Below, one piece after another: positions 36,919 through 49,600 of a stretch of DNA of 64,000 nucleotides. The DNA comes from Berberis thunbergii (Eukaryota > Streptophyta > Magnoliopsida > Ranunculales > Berberidaceae). A model generated the notes under the pieces. That model saw only the letters and a list, made by a program, of their open reading frames with translations. It did no database searches and was not told the DNA's origin. Made by a program: the position numbers and the translations under genes. The first letter of the stretch is position 1; each line of letters starts with the position of its first letter. The DNA lies in assembly GCA_003290165.1 (NCBI GenBank), contig QNQO01001156.1:186001-250000 (forward strand), given 5' to 3'.

Positions 36919-37196
36919 GTTTCATTATTTATTTATTTATTTTCAACCAACTCCAATTATAAAGAATTGAATTGTAATAATATTGTAATTTATTTTTTTT
37001 TGTAAAAACATTGAATAGAATACAAACTTATATAGAGCTAACTTTGACATAACCTAATAGAAATAGGAAACCTAAGACTTATATTTTATTCTGACTTTCC
37101 TAACCTATTCTGTAATACTTTCATATTTTATAATATATAACCTATTCTGTAACACTTTCTTATTTTGTAACATAGATAGACTTTTATTCTTTAACA
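36919..37196 (-). mobile_element. Ty1/copia-like LTR remnant
   Basis: On the minus strand, a purine tract CAGCTTGTGGGGGAA (37197 and up) is followed by TGTTAAAGAATAAAAG, a PPT-LTR junction typical of copia elements, and then a short AT-rich LTR-like stretch with a TATA-like box (CTCTATATAAG). Upstream of the purine tract the frame reads SSKLHI-like residues, as at the end of copia polyproteins. No partner LTR was found. The outer LTR end is uncertain. Confidence 0.4.
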
Positions 37197-37304
37197 TTCC
37201 CCCACAAGCTGGACATGTAGACGTAGACGAAATGTGCAGCTTGGAGGAAACTGTGAAGTCCAATTTAGTGATGAAATCATGATGTCGAGTGATTTTCAAA
37301 TTCT

Positions 37305-37670
37305 GGATGATTCCTTTATAAGAAACCATGACTCAAATTTGAGTCTTACTATTGCTCAATTTGAGTCAACACAGATTTTGGATGATTCGTGTATTAAGAA
37401 ATCTTGACTCAATTCGAGTATTGGTATTGGTGATTCCTGTATGAAGAAATCATGACTCAATTCGAGTCAACACAGATTTTGGATGATTCCTGTATGAATA
37501 AATCATGACTTAATTCGAGTCTTGGTATTGGTGATTCCTGTATGAAAAAATCCTAACTCAATTCGAGTCTTGGTATTGATGATTCTTGTATGAAGAAATC
37601 CTGATATTAATGATTACTGTATGAAGAAATCATGACTCAGTTCGAGTTAACAAAGATTTTGGTAGTGACC
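37305..37670. repeat. Degenerate minisatellite
   Basis: Variants of GATTCCTGTATGAAGAAATC and CATGACTCAATTCGAGTC alternate with TTGGTATTG or AACACAGATTTTGGAT about every 55-75 bp, for at least six rounds, with unit length varying. It may be part of a retroelement internal region. Confidence 0.65.
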
Positions 37671-38326
37671 AAAGATGGTGGGTGTGAATAGCGAAGTGAA
37701 AGATATTCAAATTTCTTTCTTTTCCCTCCATTTCTTATTCTTCTTCCCTGTTGTGCGATTGAACTTGTGGTAGAAAGAGTGGATGACTACATCTGTTTGG
37801 GTGCTGCTGTCGTGTGCGCTAGAGAGTCTTTGCCATTGTTCTTTGTTGAATTGAGTAAAACTTGGGGTGCAAATAGCCTAGAGCTTTATTTCAGTTTGAA
37901 GAAATTATTTCCTTTTCTTCTTCTGGGACTTGGGTTTTGAGAGCCATGGTCAGATCTTGATTCCATATGTTGTAATTGGTAGGAGTAAGTGACTGTGAAA
38001 CAAGAGCCACATCTGTTAAAGAAACCACCTCAGGTATATGGTGAAGTGGCGATGTTTGAACCATTGCTTGTATTGTCGCTTATGGTGGCAGATTTTTTTT
38101 TGTATTTGTGATGGTAATAAGTAAATCTGGGGTGCAAATAACAACTGTGTAAAGAAAAAAACAGATAAAGGCCTCGAAGAAAATTTTTCTTCTTTTCTTT
38201 TTTCTTTCCCTGCTCTACTTTCTTCTCGCCTCTGGAGCTAACTCTTCTCTGATTAGTTTGAGATTGGTGGCACCGATTGAGCCTGTGAAGGAGATGCCAT
38301 TGTTGGCTTAACTTCTGATGACACAG
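37671..38326. other. Left flank of the Ty3/gypsy element; nothing recognised
   Basis: GC-poor, T-rich sequence without a supported gene. It may be older retroelement sequence into which the Ty3/gypsy element inserted. Confidence 0.35.
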
Positions 38327-38679
38327 TGTCATGACCAAATCAAAATGAAAGTAGAAAAACAGAGCGGGAAAACTTGGCGCCCAGTAAATTGAATCAGGGG
38401 TAGAATAGTCATTTACATACCTGTTAGTTAGTGAAGCAAACAGGATGAAGACAAGTGGTTTGCATCCACCGGTTCTGTTTGTAAATTAGTTATTACTGTA
38501 GCTATAAAAAGAGGGAAGAGCATAAAGCAGAGGCATCTCTCTTGTAAGCAAATAGCTCTAGGTCTACTGGTTCAGAGAAACCTTTAGAAGTTGTAATCTC
38601 GTCCTTAGTAATTCCACCCTTGTTTTTTTTTTTTCCTGATTCCTTCTTTCGTTGATACAAATTGTCTCCAGTTCTGACA
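38327..38679 (+). repeat. 5' LTR of the Ty3/gypsy element
   Basis: 353 bp, TGTCATGACC to TTCTGACA. A TATAAAAA box lies at 38503-38510. It differs from the 3' LTR by roughly eight substitutions plus short indels. Confidence 0.88.
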
Positions 38680-38681
38680 TC

Positions 38682-38692
38682 TGGTATCAGAG
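38682..38692 (+). other. Primer-binding site, initiator Met-tRNA
   Basis: TGGTATCAGAG starts three bases after the 5' LTR end. Confidence 0.8.
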
Positions 38693-38738
38693 TTGTTTGA
38701 ACCCTAACCTGTGGTACCAACAATCCATCACCATTACA

Positions 38739-41700
38739 ATGGAAACAAGAGCTAAAGAGATAGAGACATTCATGAAAGAAACAAAAAAACACTTAGCTGA
38801 AAACTCTGGCCAGATCGAGTTGGTGAAGGGAGAATTAAAGAAGTTTGCTCAATCCCAAGATACCTTAGAGAAGAAGTTGGATGCTCGTTTTGAGCAATTG
38901 ATTCAACTGATCCAAGGCAATCAGTCTGCTATCAGCATGGCTCCTCCACAGAGAGCTACCAGTTCTCAGTCTGCTGGATCTATTGATCATGCCAACAGAT
39001 CCCCTTCCCAAAGCCATTGGGAAGGTCAAGGTACGTATTCTAGGCTACCTAAATTGGACTTTCCCCAATTTGATGGGACAAACCCTAGGTCTTTGGCTAA
39101 GAAAGTGAGAAATATTTCACTTTCTACCAGATTGTAGATGAGAACAAGGTCAGTGTTGCCTCCATACATCTGACAGGCAAAGCAGACCAATGGTTCTTGA
39201 ATTACCAATTGGGCAAGGAGGTGATACCATGGGACATATTCATTCATGATCTCTGTGAGAGATTTGAAGAAGCAGTATTAGATAATTATGTCGATTCCTT
39301 TACCAAATTGTGTCAAGCAAATTCTGTCAGTGAATACTATGACCTGTTTGAAGAACTCAAATCCTTGATGTTGTCTCACAACCAGCATTTGGATGAACAA
39401 TACTTCATACTAAGCTTCATTAGTGGCCTTAAGAGTGAGATAAAATCTATGGTGCAACTCTTTAAACCTACCAGTGTTACCCAGGCCTTCTCCCTAGCTC
39501 GTATGCATGAGGCATCCCTGCACAAATCCAATTCAAACAAAGGACCTAACAACTACTACCATAACACAAAATACCATACATACACAAACCCTAACCATAG
39601 CACCAAACCATCACCTTACAACCCTTCAAACCCCATCTCAGACACAAACAACCAAACCTCCTCCGATACACCAAGACCTACCTACTCACACAATGCCTCA
39701 AACAACATCAGGTTTGCCAATAATAATCCACCCATAAAATGCCTAACACCTGCACAGATGAAGATAAGAAGAGATAAGGGATTGTGTTACAATTGCGAGG
39801 AAATCTACAAGCCTGGTCATATTTGCAAACATCAGCATTTATATATGCTAGTTCCTGACAGTGAAATTATTGAAAATGAGGTGTCTGATCCAATTGACTG
39901 TGAAGACCTAGTCCAAGAGGTTCAAACCAATATGGAAATATCACTCCATGCTATTCATGGGAGTGTATCTACCAATACCTTGCTACTCAAAGGAATGCTA
40001 AAGAAGAAACCCATGTCCATCTTAATAGACACAGGCAACACTTACTCTTTTATAGACCCACAAATCATTAAAGACACTAGGTGGCCTACAACTCTCACAC
40101 CACAGATGATAGTCAAAGTGGCTAATGGAGAGCAGCTTATAAGCACAGCTATGTGTCCAAGACTACAGTGGACAGTGCAAGGGATTCCTTTTGAAGGAAG
40201 TGTCAGACTCTTACCTTTAGGGGGTTATAGCATGGTGCTAGGAGGTGACTGGTTACAACAATTTGGGGACATTACTTTGAACCTGCAGAAATTACAGATG
40301 ACAGTGACAATTGAAGGAAGAAAAGTGACTTTACAAGGGTGTACTAACTCTGCCTCACTGTGTTTGATAGACTCCAAAGGATTTACAAAGTTCCTGAAAA
40401 AGCATTCTCCTACCTTTATAGGGCAGCTTTTTGCAATAGCACCTACTAGTACCCCTTTTACCAACTTCAGTCCTGAAATAGTCCCATTACTGTAGGAATT
40501 TACTGATATATTTCAGCAACCCATCTCACTACCTCCTACAAGGGTCCTTGATCACAGGATCCCACTAAAGCCAGGCTCTTCTTCGCCAGCTCAAAACCCC
40601 TACAAAGTGGCCTATATGCAGAAAGAAGTCATTGAACAACTTATTCAGGAAATGATGGAGACAGGGATCATTCATCACTCACATAGCCCATTTGTTGCTA
40701 CCATCCTACTAGTCAAAAAGAAGGATGGCTCTTGGAGATTTTGTGTAGACTACAGAAGACTGAATGACATCACAATCAAAGATAAGTTCCCCATACCTCT
40801 TATTGATGAACTATTAGATGAATTACATGGATCAACTATATTTTCCAAACTTGACTTAAGATCAGGTTATCACCAGATATTAGTCCACCCCTCAGATGTT
40901 CACAAAACAGCCTTCAAAACACACCATGGACTTTTTGAGTTCAAAGTAATGCCTTTTGGGCTAACCAATGCACCAACGACTTTTCAAGCCTTAATGAACA
41001 ATATTTTTGCCCCCTACCTGAGAAAGTTTGTCCTAGTATTATTTGATGACATCCTAGTTTATAGTCCTACAAAAGAGCTTCACCTACATCATCTACACAT
41101 TATCCTATCTACCCTTAAGCACCATTCCTTATATATAAAACTCTCCAAGTGCTCATTTTTCAGCCTAAATTAGAATATCTGGGACACACTATCAGCCCTA
41201 ATGGAGTAGAAGCCGACCCATCAAAGATTGAAGCCATGACCAAATGGCCTACCCCTACAAATATCAAACAACTTAGGGGATTTCTAGGACTTACAGGTTA
41301 CTATAGGAAATTTATTAAGGGTTATGGTTTAATTGCACAATCCCTAACTAATCTCCTCAAGAAAAGCTCTTTTTGTTGGTCTCCCCTTGCTTCCCAAGCC
41401 TTCCACCAACTCAAAAATGCAATGTGTCAAACCACTGTCCTAAGCTTACCTAATTTCAAATCTCCATTTACCATTGAAACTGATGCATCTTCTAAAGGAG
41501 TAGGGGCTGTTCTTTCACAACAGGGCAAACCTATTGCTTATTTCAGTAAGTCATTGGGTCCAAGAAACCAAACCTTGTCAACATATGAAAAAGAACTATT
41601 GGCTATTGTATTGGCTGTCCAAAAATGGAAAACTTATTTACTTGGTTCAAAATTTCACATATACACAGATCATCAAAGTATTAAGTACTTCCTCTCCCAA

Positions 41701-43308
41701 AAAGTCACCACAATGACTCAACAAAGATGGCTCTCCAAATTGCTAGGCTTTGATTATGAAATATTCTACAAAAAGGGAAGTGAAAACCAAGCCGCGACGC
41801 CCTTTCCAGGTGTATTTCAGAACCTGATCAGATTACAACTACCAGGACAAATCTCAATGCTATGACCATCATCACTTCACAATGGATCCAGGAAGCGATT
41901 TCAAGTTATGAAGGGGATCATCATGCTCATTCTATCCTACAAAAGCTACATATAAAGGCTGACTCTTGCCCCCCTTATACTCTACACCAAGGCCATCTCA
42001 AATACAATAATCTTGTCTACATTGGGTCTAATGGCGGACTCCGGGAACAAATCATCAAGGAATTGCACAGCTCAGCAATTGGGGGACATTCAGGAATATC
42101 AACCACCTACCAAAGAGCCAAGCTATATTTTTTTTTGGCTTGGACTTAAGACTCAACTCATTACATTCATTTCCAACTGTGATATCTGTCAGAGGAACAA
42201 AGGAGATCAGAGTAGTTATGGAGGACGGTTACAACCTCTCCCTATCCCAGAACATGCATGGCAACACATTGCCATGGATTTTATTGAAGGGCTTCCACCA
42301 TCCAACAAACACACAGTCATCCTAGTCATAGTGGACAGACTTACCAAATACGCACATTTCATCTCATTAGCCCACCCTTACACTGCTTCCACCATTGCCA
42401 ACCTATTCCTCCACAACATTTATAAACTCCATGGCCTCCCATCTTCCATAATCTCTGACAGAGACAAGGTGTTCATAAGTGCTTTCTGGCAAGACCTCTT
42501 TAAGACACTGGGTACCAAGCTCTCACTCAGCTCAGCCTACCACCCACAAACGGATGGTCAAACCGAGAGGACTAACTCCTGTTTGGAGACGTATCTACGG
42601 TGTTTAACAGGAGATGCCCCAAGCCAATGGGCTAACTGGCTATACCTGGCTGAATTCTGGTTTAATACTACCTATCACACCAGCCTCCAATCAACCCCAT
42701 TCGAAGCACTATATGGTTTTACCCCGCCCTTTCTAGCACTTCCACCAAGCTCTCATCTTGCTATACAGGATGTCCAACACTACTTAAGGGAGAGAGAGCA
42801 TATGCTACAGATTATAAAAGAAAAACTTCAGAAGGCACAGGAACGAATGAAATTCTATGCAAACAGGAAACGAAGTGAAAAGGTCTTTGCAATTGGAGAC
42901 TGGGTATACCTGAAATTGCAGCCATATCGACAGACCTCGCTCCATTTGCGCAAGAATTTGAAGTTGGCTGCCAAATTCTATGGTCCCTTCCAAGTGCAAG
43001 ACAAGATTGGCTCCGTAGCCTACCAGCTTGCCCTCCCACCCAGGTCCCGTATTCATCCTGTGTTTCACGTCTCCCAACTGAAGAGGAAGCTTGGCACCAA
43101 CATCATTCCTGCTCCACTCCTCCTACTAGTCGATCATCAAGGCAACTTTCGAGCTGAACCAACAAAAATCCTAGCTCGCAGGTTAGTCCCTCGACACAAC
43201 AGAGCGATCACCCAACTCCTGATTCAGTGGTCCAACTCAAATTCAGCGGAGGCTACCTGGGAAGATTGGGACCACATTCGAGTGATGTTTCCATCATTTC
43301 ACCATTGA
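38739..43308 (+). pseudogene. Decayed gag-pol polyprotein of the Ty3/gypsy element
   Basis: Gag starts at ATG 38739. Open blocks lie at 38739-39137, 39197-40495, 40496-41173, 41149-41865, 41862-42149 and 42013-43308. Seen in order: a zinc-knuckle-like CYNC...GHIC (about 39785), a protease DTGN motif (about 40028), reverse transcriptase with the FDDI active-site box (about 41042), RNase H (TDASSKGVGAVL, about 41480), an integrase zinc finger (CDICQRNKG, about 42180) and catalytic core (DRDKVF, YHPQTDGQTER, about 42460-42560), and a chromodomain-like tail before the stop at 43306. Damage: frameshifts near 39090-39110, 41150, 41795 and 42140, and an in-frame TAG at 40493. It cannot make a full polyprotein. 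Confidence 0.88.
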
Positions 43309-43322
43309 GGACAAGGGTCTTC

Positions 43323-43337
43323 TGAAGGGAAAGGTAT
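43323..43337 (+). other. Polypurine tract
   Basis: TGAAGGGAAAGGTAT lies immediately before the 3' LTR start; the usual plus-strand priming site. Confidence 0.65.
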
Positions 43338-43693
43338 TGTCATGACCAAATCGAAATGAAAGTAGAAAAACAGAGCGGGAAAACTTGGTACCCAGTAAAT
43401 TAAATCAGGGGTAGAATAGTCATTTACATACCTGTTAGTTAGTGAAGCAAACAAAATGAAGACAAGTGGTTTGCATCCACCGGTTCTGTTTGTAAATTAG
43501 TTATTACTGTTGCTATAAAAAGAGGGAAGAGCAGAGAGCAGAGAGCAGAGGCATCTCTCTTGTAAGCAAATAGCTCTAGGTCTACTGGTTCAGAGAAACC
43601 TTTAGAAGTTGTAATCTCGTCCTTAGTAATTCCACCCTTGTTTTTTTTCCTGATTCCTTCTTTCGTTGATACAAATTGTCTCCAGTTCTGACA
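43338..43693 (+). repeat. 3' LTR of the Ty3/gypsy element
   Basis: 356 bp, matching the 5' LTR almost throughout, with an extra GAGAGCA repeat near 43534 and a shorter T run near 43640. Confidence 0.88.
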
Positions 43694-44700
43694 TCCGGTA
43701 AGCACCCCATCTTGTGCTTCTGCCGCATGCTTAGGTGACCTAACAAGCTCAAACGAAGAATGGGACTTGAAGAAACAAACGAGGAATGGGTTTGGCCAAT
43801 CGATGCTTTGGCTTTTGGTGATAGGTGATGATCAGTGTTGATGTTCTGATCGACAAAAGCAGGTGTGGCTGTGATGGGGGTTGAAGTGATTTGAACGATG
43901 ATGACGAAATTGATTGTTGATAGATCTGATGAATTGATGATGTTCCGTTGGATCAATGTTGATATTTGTTATATGGATTTTTGTTGATCTTTGTTGGATT
44001 GTTGATGGTGGTTCGAACGATATTGATGATGATTCATTGGCAGGGTTTGATGGTGGTTCAATCAGTGATGATGGTCGATGGTGGGTTTGATGGTTTGATG
44101 ATGTTTTGATGGTTTGATGATGTTTTGATGATTTGATGATGTTTTGATGGTTTGAAGATGTTCTGAGATTGAGATTAATATTGATGATATTTATGGGTTG
44201 ATGATGTGGGAAGCCCTAATCGATCTCTTGTTGTTGTTGATGATGATGATGATGTTCGATTGGTGTGTCCCTGTTTCTGGACAGTGTTGGCGAGGTGGTG
44301 AGGACATGTGGCTGGACGAGCTATGGCATCCTGTTTCTATGTTTGTGTGCGATGTCGTTGATTGTGTCGCTCGTACTGGTCCATCAGTCGGTATTGTATT
44401 CTCCTTTTGCTAGCTGGTGATTGAAGGTGAAGAGTTGTTGCGTGTGATGGCGATCGACGAGATCAACGATGATGTTGATTGTGATGGATTGATTTTGTTT
44501 GCGGAAGCGATGGCGAACGAGGTTGTGAATCGCAATGTTGTTGAATTGATTGAGGTAGGATATTATTACTGTCTTCCCTTCCCCGCCTCTTGCGTTCAGG
44601 TAGTAGTAGGAGGCGAGGAAGAAATCGGTCATTTTTATCCTTTCCGCTCTCCAACCAAACGGATCAACTCTATCCATTTCCTATTCATGATGTCAAGATG
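43694..44700. other. Right flank of the Ty3/gypsy element, with TGATG-rich repeats
   Basis: Contains low-complexity repeats of TTTGATGGTTTGATGATG (about 44040-44160) and TGATGATGATGATG (44239-44253). Open stretches on both strands are repeat-driven and match no family I know. Confidence 0.45.
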
Positions 44701-45344
44701 AAGTATATCCATCTTTGCTAGCATTTGAAACGCGGCATGGCTTCTAATGGAAACAAATTTTGAAAGAAGGGGTTTTACATAGGTTGTGTTCAAAGCCATG
44801 CCACTTTTGAAAAGCCGTTTGCTATGTAAACTATTCATAATTTGTATTTGGGCGTTTGGATGGATTGGATTAGAGATAGATAAATTTGATCTATGTTCAT
44901 CCATATCCATAGTTTACCACTGGAGATGGTCTTGGCTAGGTCAGATAAAAATTCACATCAGAATCGATAGATATAATCACATACAGACGACATGTGGATT
45001 CTATATTTCTAAGTTTTATAAATTAAGTTAGGCACTTAGCCATTGATATGACAGCTCAACGGTTAGAGTTTGGCGGATGATACCACTAGATTCAAACCCA
45101 ACTACGGCATCTTTATCAGTTTATGGTGTGTTGACCAGTTTTGGTCTTTAATAGGTCTTGTGTTATAAAAATGGCATCAAATACTAGTAGAACCACCCTT
45201 TCATAATGCTTCCCGACAACTGTATATAACACTGGAACCTTTTAACAATCATCTATATTCACTTGCAAACATAAAACACACTTTGTCTCTCAACTCGTTT
45301 GTATTTCATTCCAAGAATTCTCAAGCATCTGATCAAGGAGAGAA
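44701..45344. other. Intergenic sequence upstream of the PR-10-like pseudogene
   Basis: No coding signal. TATATAAC near 45219 may be the old promoter TATA box of the pseudogene. Confidence 0.4.
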
Positions 45345-45897
45345 ATGGGTGGGTGTAGTGGGTTTACAGGGGAGTGGAGTTCTTCGATCCCTCCAACCAG
45401 ATTGTTCAAGGTCGAATTCTTAATGGTCACAATTTAGGTCCAAAGCTCATGCCGAGGATAATAGTGAGTGTGGGACTTCTTGTTGGAGATGGAGTTGGAA
45501 GTATCAGATGCTCTAATTCACTGATGGTTTGTTACATCCTTCCTTCAATTAGAGGTCACAAGGATCTGCTTAATTTCAACAAATCGTGTAGTTGATTGTT
45601 TTCTATTTTCAATTTACTTTTATTGCAGCACTTCCCTTCTCCTATGTGCAAGACAGACTAGTACTAGCGAGGAGAAGATGGGAGTACAAGTATAGTTTTA
45701 TGGACGGTGGAGACATAGGTAAGAAACTTGAATATGCTAGCTGCCAAGTTAAGTTTGAGAGTGATGGAAACAAGGATACCTTTGCAAATATATGAAGCCT
45801 CTGCGGGTTCAACTGCAATGAAGAGTACACGATGGTGGCCAAGAATGGAATGTACAAGGTCAATCTCCTTGCTCATCCTGATGCCTATGCTTCTTAG
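45345..45897 (+). pseudogene. Bet v 1/PR-10 (MLP-like) family pseudogene
   Basis: Two exon-like blocks around an intron, as in PR-10 genes. The first begins ATGGGTGG and gives SSSIPPTRLFK; after a frame change it gives NGHNLGPKLMPRI and VGDGVGSIR, echoing the family's P-loop-like region. The second, after TTATTGCAG (from 45629), gives YSFMDGGDIGKKLEYASCQV and KFESDG, then loses frame, and ends LLAHPDAYAS with TAG at 45895. The helix before the C-terminus is partly deleted. At least three frame breaks and an early stop exclude a working protein. Family members are small cytosolic ligand-binding defence proteins. The pseudogene converges on the AP-1 mu gene. Confidence 0.75.
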
Positions 45898-46615
45898 TTG
45901 TAATATCCTACAACTGTTCAACTACTCGCTATCTATGTTTAGTTTGACACTGCTAGCAGTAGGAGGTGTGCGCACAAAGTGTCCCAGAAAAGAACCTAAC
46001 AAGAGAAGACAACACTCCTCGCAAATCCCAATGTTTAATCAGTGGCTTCTCTTAAAAATATAATTATTTTAAATCGCTTTGTGTTTAAACAAATAAAATG
46101 CCCCCATGTTGATATATCATACTACTTGTCAATAAGTTGGATCCAAGTGTAACTGCATTTTGTGACTAATTTTAGTTTGATGTTTTCAAACGACTCAGAG
46201 AAGGTAATTCTTCATTTTGCAATATGAATTTAAAAATCAAATATAGAAACAAAACAAAAACAAAAATTTCCCATGACATACAGAGTGAACAAATATTATC
46301 ACTACATGCAATGGCTCCATTTAATGAAGTACACAAATATTATCACTACAAGAATCTATGTTGAGAACAAGGGAGACACTTCCAGGTTTCTTAATATTCC
46401 TCCCAAAATACTTCAAATAGTTCCAGTGTCATTGCACTCTCTATCCAAATCAATCTTATATTAGAATAAAGGAAAAAGAAAACAGAGAGAGGAGACGAGA
46501 GAGAAGGTATCCTCTGACCATACCAGAGTATCTAAAGGGAAATATTCACGCTTCACAAGGATCTTTGATCACCAGTACTATTGAGTTAACACCATCAAAG
46601 TATATGGGAAGGATT
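45898..46615. other. Intergenic space and 3' end of the AP-1 mu gene
   Basis: No gene seen. The minus strand below 46616 should hold the AP-1 mu 3' UTR. The phrase AAATATTATCACTACA occurs twice (46290 and 46333). Confidence 0.4.
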
Positions 46616-49600
46616 TCAAACAAGCCTCAGCTCGTATTCACCAGCTATTGTTATGTATCTCACCCATGGCAGAGCCTGGTAGGCACTCTTCTCAATGATC
46701 TTTAGGTAACGAACCTGAATAGACCCAGACATTCCACAGTGAAGATTAGCAATTATGAGTATGTGTCTACCAATAGAATGCACTGACGGGCTACTTTCAC
46801 AGGGAAAAAAAAACAATGGTGCGATAAAACTTTCATATGGCCAGGCTTCAAGTTTGAAGCAACAACGCTAGCCATTGTTGCATTACCAATAAACCCTTTG
46901 CACAAGTTATGTAAAGGAATTAATAAACAAATAAAGAAAATAAAGAAAGAAAGAAACTAAAGAGATTAATAAACAATTAAAGAAAATAAAGAGAGAAAGA
47001 AACTAAACAAAATCTCTTTCACTACGGAGAATTAGAAGTTCATTCAAAGTCTAAAACCTCAATCCCCAGATGTTTGGATGGTTTAAGCAGTGAACTAAGC
47101 AACTAAAAAAGGAGGAAGAATGAATGGTGTAGGGTTTTGAAACACGCTTGTATTACAGTTCAAAAGGACTATGAGAGAATATCAGGAAAATCCATTATTA
47201 TGGAAGACAAAAAGAAAATATGGAGGGGTCAATAGATAGTTATATACATTTAAGTGGGAATGGGAAGATAACATGGACAAGTACTACCCTGAATCCCTAA
47301 TTGTTTCCATTTTGAGAGAGGAAGAGAAACTCAGAAGTAGCTCTAAAATCTAGCAAAACACTAGAAATGCAAAAAACACGATGATCAATCAGCCTTGATA
47401 ATTTCCCTAATGAAAACCATGAAAGTGCTCCTTGAAGCCTGTCCAATTGGATCATAATAGGTACCAAGTGGTGGTACATGGGGGTGCTGCAGGGTGTCTA
47501 TTACATTTTGCATGCATGATTTGGGTGGGGAGATAGATTGTGGTGAGATGTTGTCTTTAAGTGTTTCAGGGTGAGATATTGTCTACCTACATAAAGTATA
47601 GAATCACAATAGTGTAGAAGAAAATGAGTGGGTGAGATATTATCATATTTTTTGGGTGGTAGAGGGGACATCCAACACTCAATTAAAATGGGTGCAAGGA
47701 TTCTATTCCACACATGGCGCTCGCAGGTGATACCGGTATAATTAAAAGGATAACTCAGACTTCATGAGACTTGAATATAACTCCAATTCAATTTGACTAT
47801 CATTGGTTACATCCACCTTATTTAAAGAAATCTTACTAAACTATCGTATGGGATGCAACTACGTAACCCTAACCAAAACAATTAAATAAAAGCCCTACAC
47901 TAACAAGTTGGTTCTTAGCTCAATTATCTGTATGTGTATGTGAGAGAGGTTAGCTAACTGTTTCATTATTTTTCATTGCAAAACTTTTAGACTGCTGACA
48001 TGGAGATTCAAAACAAGGCCTCTGATAGCTGACTAGACCCTGGTCTAGTTCACAGGGTTAACAAAATTGGACTCATGTAGATAAAGAGCTAACAATGTGC
48101 TATATACTAATTGAGCTATTTCTAATTTGAGTGTACAACATCTGCAGCAATAACTTCAGGTGGCAACATCATTTTCCCCTAAAATAGCTAGAAGAATGAC
48201 TTTGCTTTAAAGTTTAATAGACAACTGCGACACGTACAATGAGCCGACTTAATTTTTGTGATTATTTTCTAACAGGGATTATTGAATATCAAAATCTTAT
48301 TACGCAGAATCCTGTATTTTGGAACGAGTTGAAGGTAACGTGTGAGAACCTGCCCTTGGGAGGGGAACAACAGCTGGAAACGGCTGCTAATACCTCGTAG
48401 GCTGAGGAGCAAGAGACCTTTTCATCCCCTTGTTTTTGTATCTATAGTACTCTCTTGTAATAGTAATATACTTATGTTGATGTAACTGGGTTATTTAGTA
48501 ATATTAGTATTTTAGCAATATTAGCTCTAAAATTCTAGTATTATTGTAATTGGGCATTGGTTTCCAATTTAGCTTAGGGTTTGTTTCTTGTATAAAAGTT
48601 AGGACAGTCATAAATAGAAGCTTACGTTGTTCATTGTTAGGAGGTTGATTGAATAAAATATTTTATTTATTAATCTGAGTTATGGCCAATTTTTTTTTTC
48701 AATTCCCATTTATTTGCAAGTACAATTTTATCAATTGGTATCAAAGTAAAAAAGAATCTAATAAGTTTAGTTGGTTCACTTTGAAGAAATTTTCTAAAGA
48801 AGATTTGAAGAAAAGTTGTTTGTAAAGAAAAGTTTGAAAGATGACAGAAGAAGAGTTGGTGAAGGGGATGAACTTGATATTCGCAGAATTGAGGACAAAA
48901 TTCAGAGAACATCAACGTTACCGGCAGCGCTACAGGGGCCCACACCCAACACTGTCAACAGCGGCAACGTGCCAACAAGCCGGTGAGTCGTTGTTGGCTC
49001 CGTCGCACCCACATATCGATCGACATAGCTCTTTTGATCCTCCCACAACCTCCCAAGGCAGCTTCAGTTAACTCCTCGCCACTCTGCTACACAGAAGCTC
49101 TATCGAATCAGTCGATCGTTTCCCCAACCAGATACCCCATCGATCGACCTCCTGACGACTGCAACTCGCAAACAGGTCGATCATCCCTTCAATTGTAACT
49201 CGTCGATCGATGACAGAGCATCCATCGATTGAAACCTCAACATTGTTCCAACCTCGATCGATCGACAACCCTAACCTTTTCGTCCTCCCTCAAAACCACC
49301 CCTCTTCCCCAACAGGTCCCCGCCCTCTCATCCAGTCGCGGCTCTGCCAATTCCGCTGTTTCCATTGATTTGGGGAAGATATCATTTTTAATTAAGTCCC
49401 TAGTTCCACTTTTCAATTCAGTCCCTGCCTCTCAATTTTTTATTTAGTCTCCGGTCCCCTTTGGCTATTTGCACTCCATCAACCTGTCAATACCACCACA
49501 CACAATTGTTCCCAGTAGGGCAGACCCAGGATTTTAATCAAGGGAGAGCGAAATGAAAAATACTTATTATTTGATAATAGGAAAAATAATTGTTCCCCTT

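Larger units (their letters stand above)
38327..43693 (+). mobile_element. Ty3/gypsy (chromovirus) LTR retrotransposon, both LTRs, broken coding region
   Basis: About 5.37 kb, bounded by near-identical short LTRs (353 and 356 bp) that start TGTCATGACC and end TTCTGACA. A Met-tRNA primer site follows the 5' LTR and a polypurine tract precedes the 3' LTR. Domain order is gag, protease, reverse transcriptase, RNase H, integrase, chromodomain-like end, which is the Ty3/gypsy order. Short LTRs and the chromodomain suggest a chromovirus, perhaps Reina-like (inference). The 5-bp flanks (CACAG and TCCGG) do not match, so a target duplication is not evident. Confidence 0.9.

Noticed and set aside
44198..44701. 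Plus-strand open frames of 71 and 94 codons
   Set aside because: They are built on TGATG-type low-complexity repeats and lack conserved motifs or splice context.
48337..48413. A functional 16S rRNA gene
   Set aside because: Only about 77 bp matches and the flanks are unrelated nuclear intron sequence.
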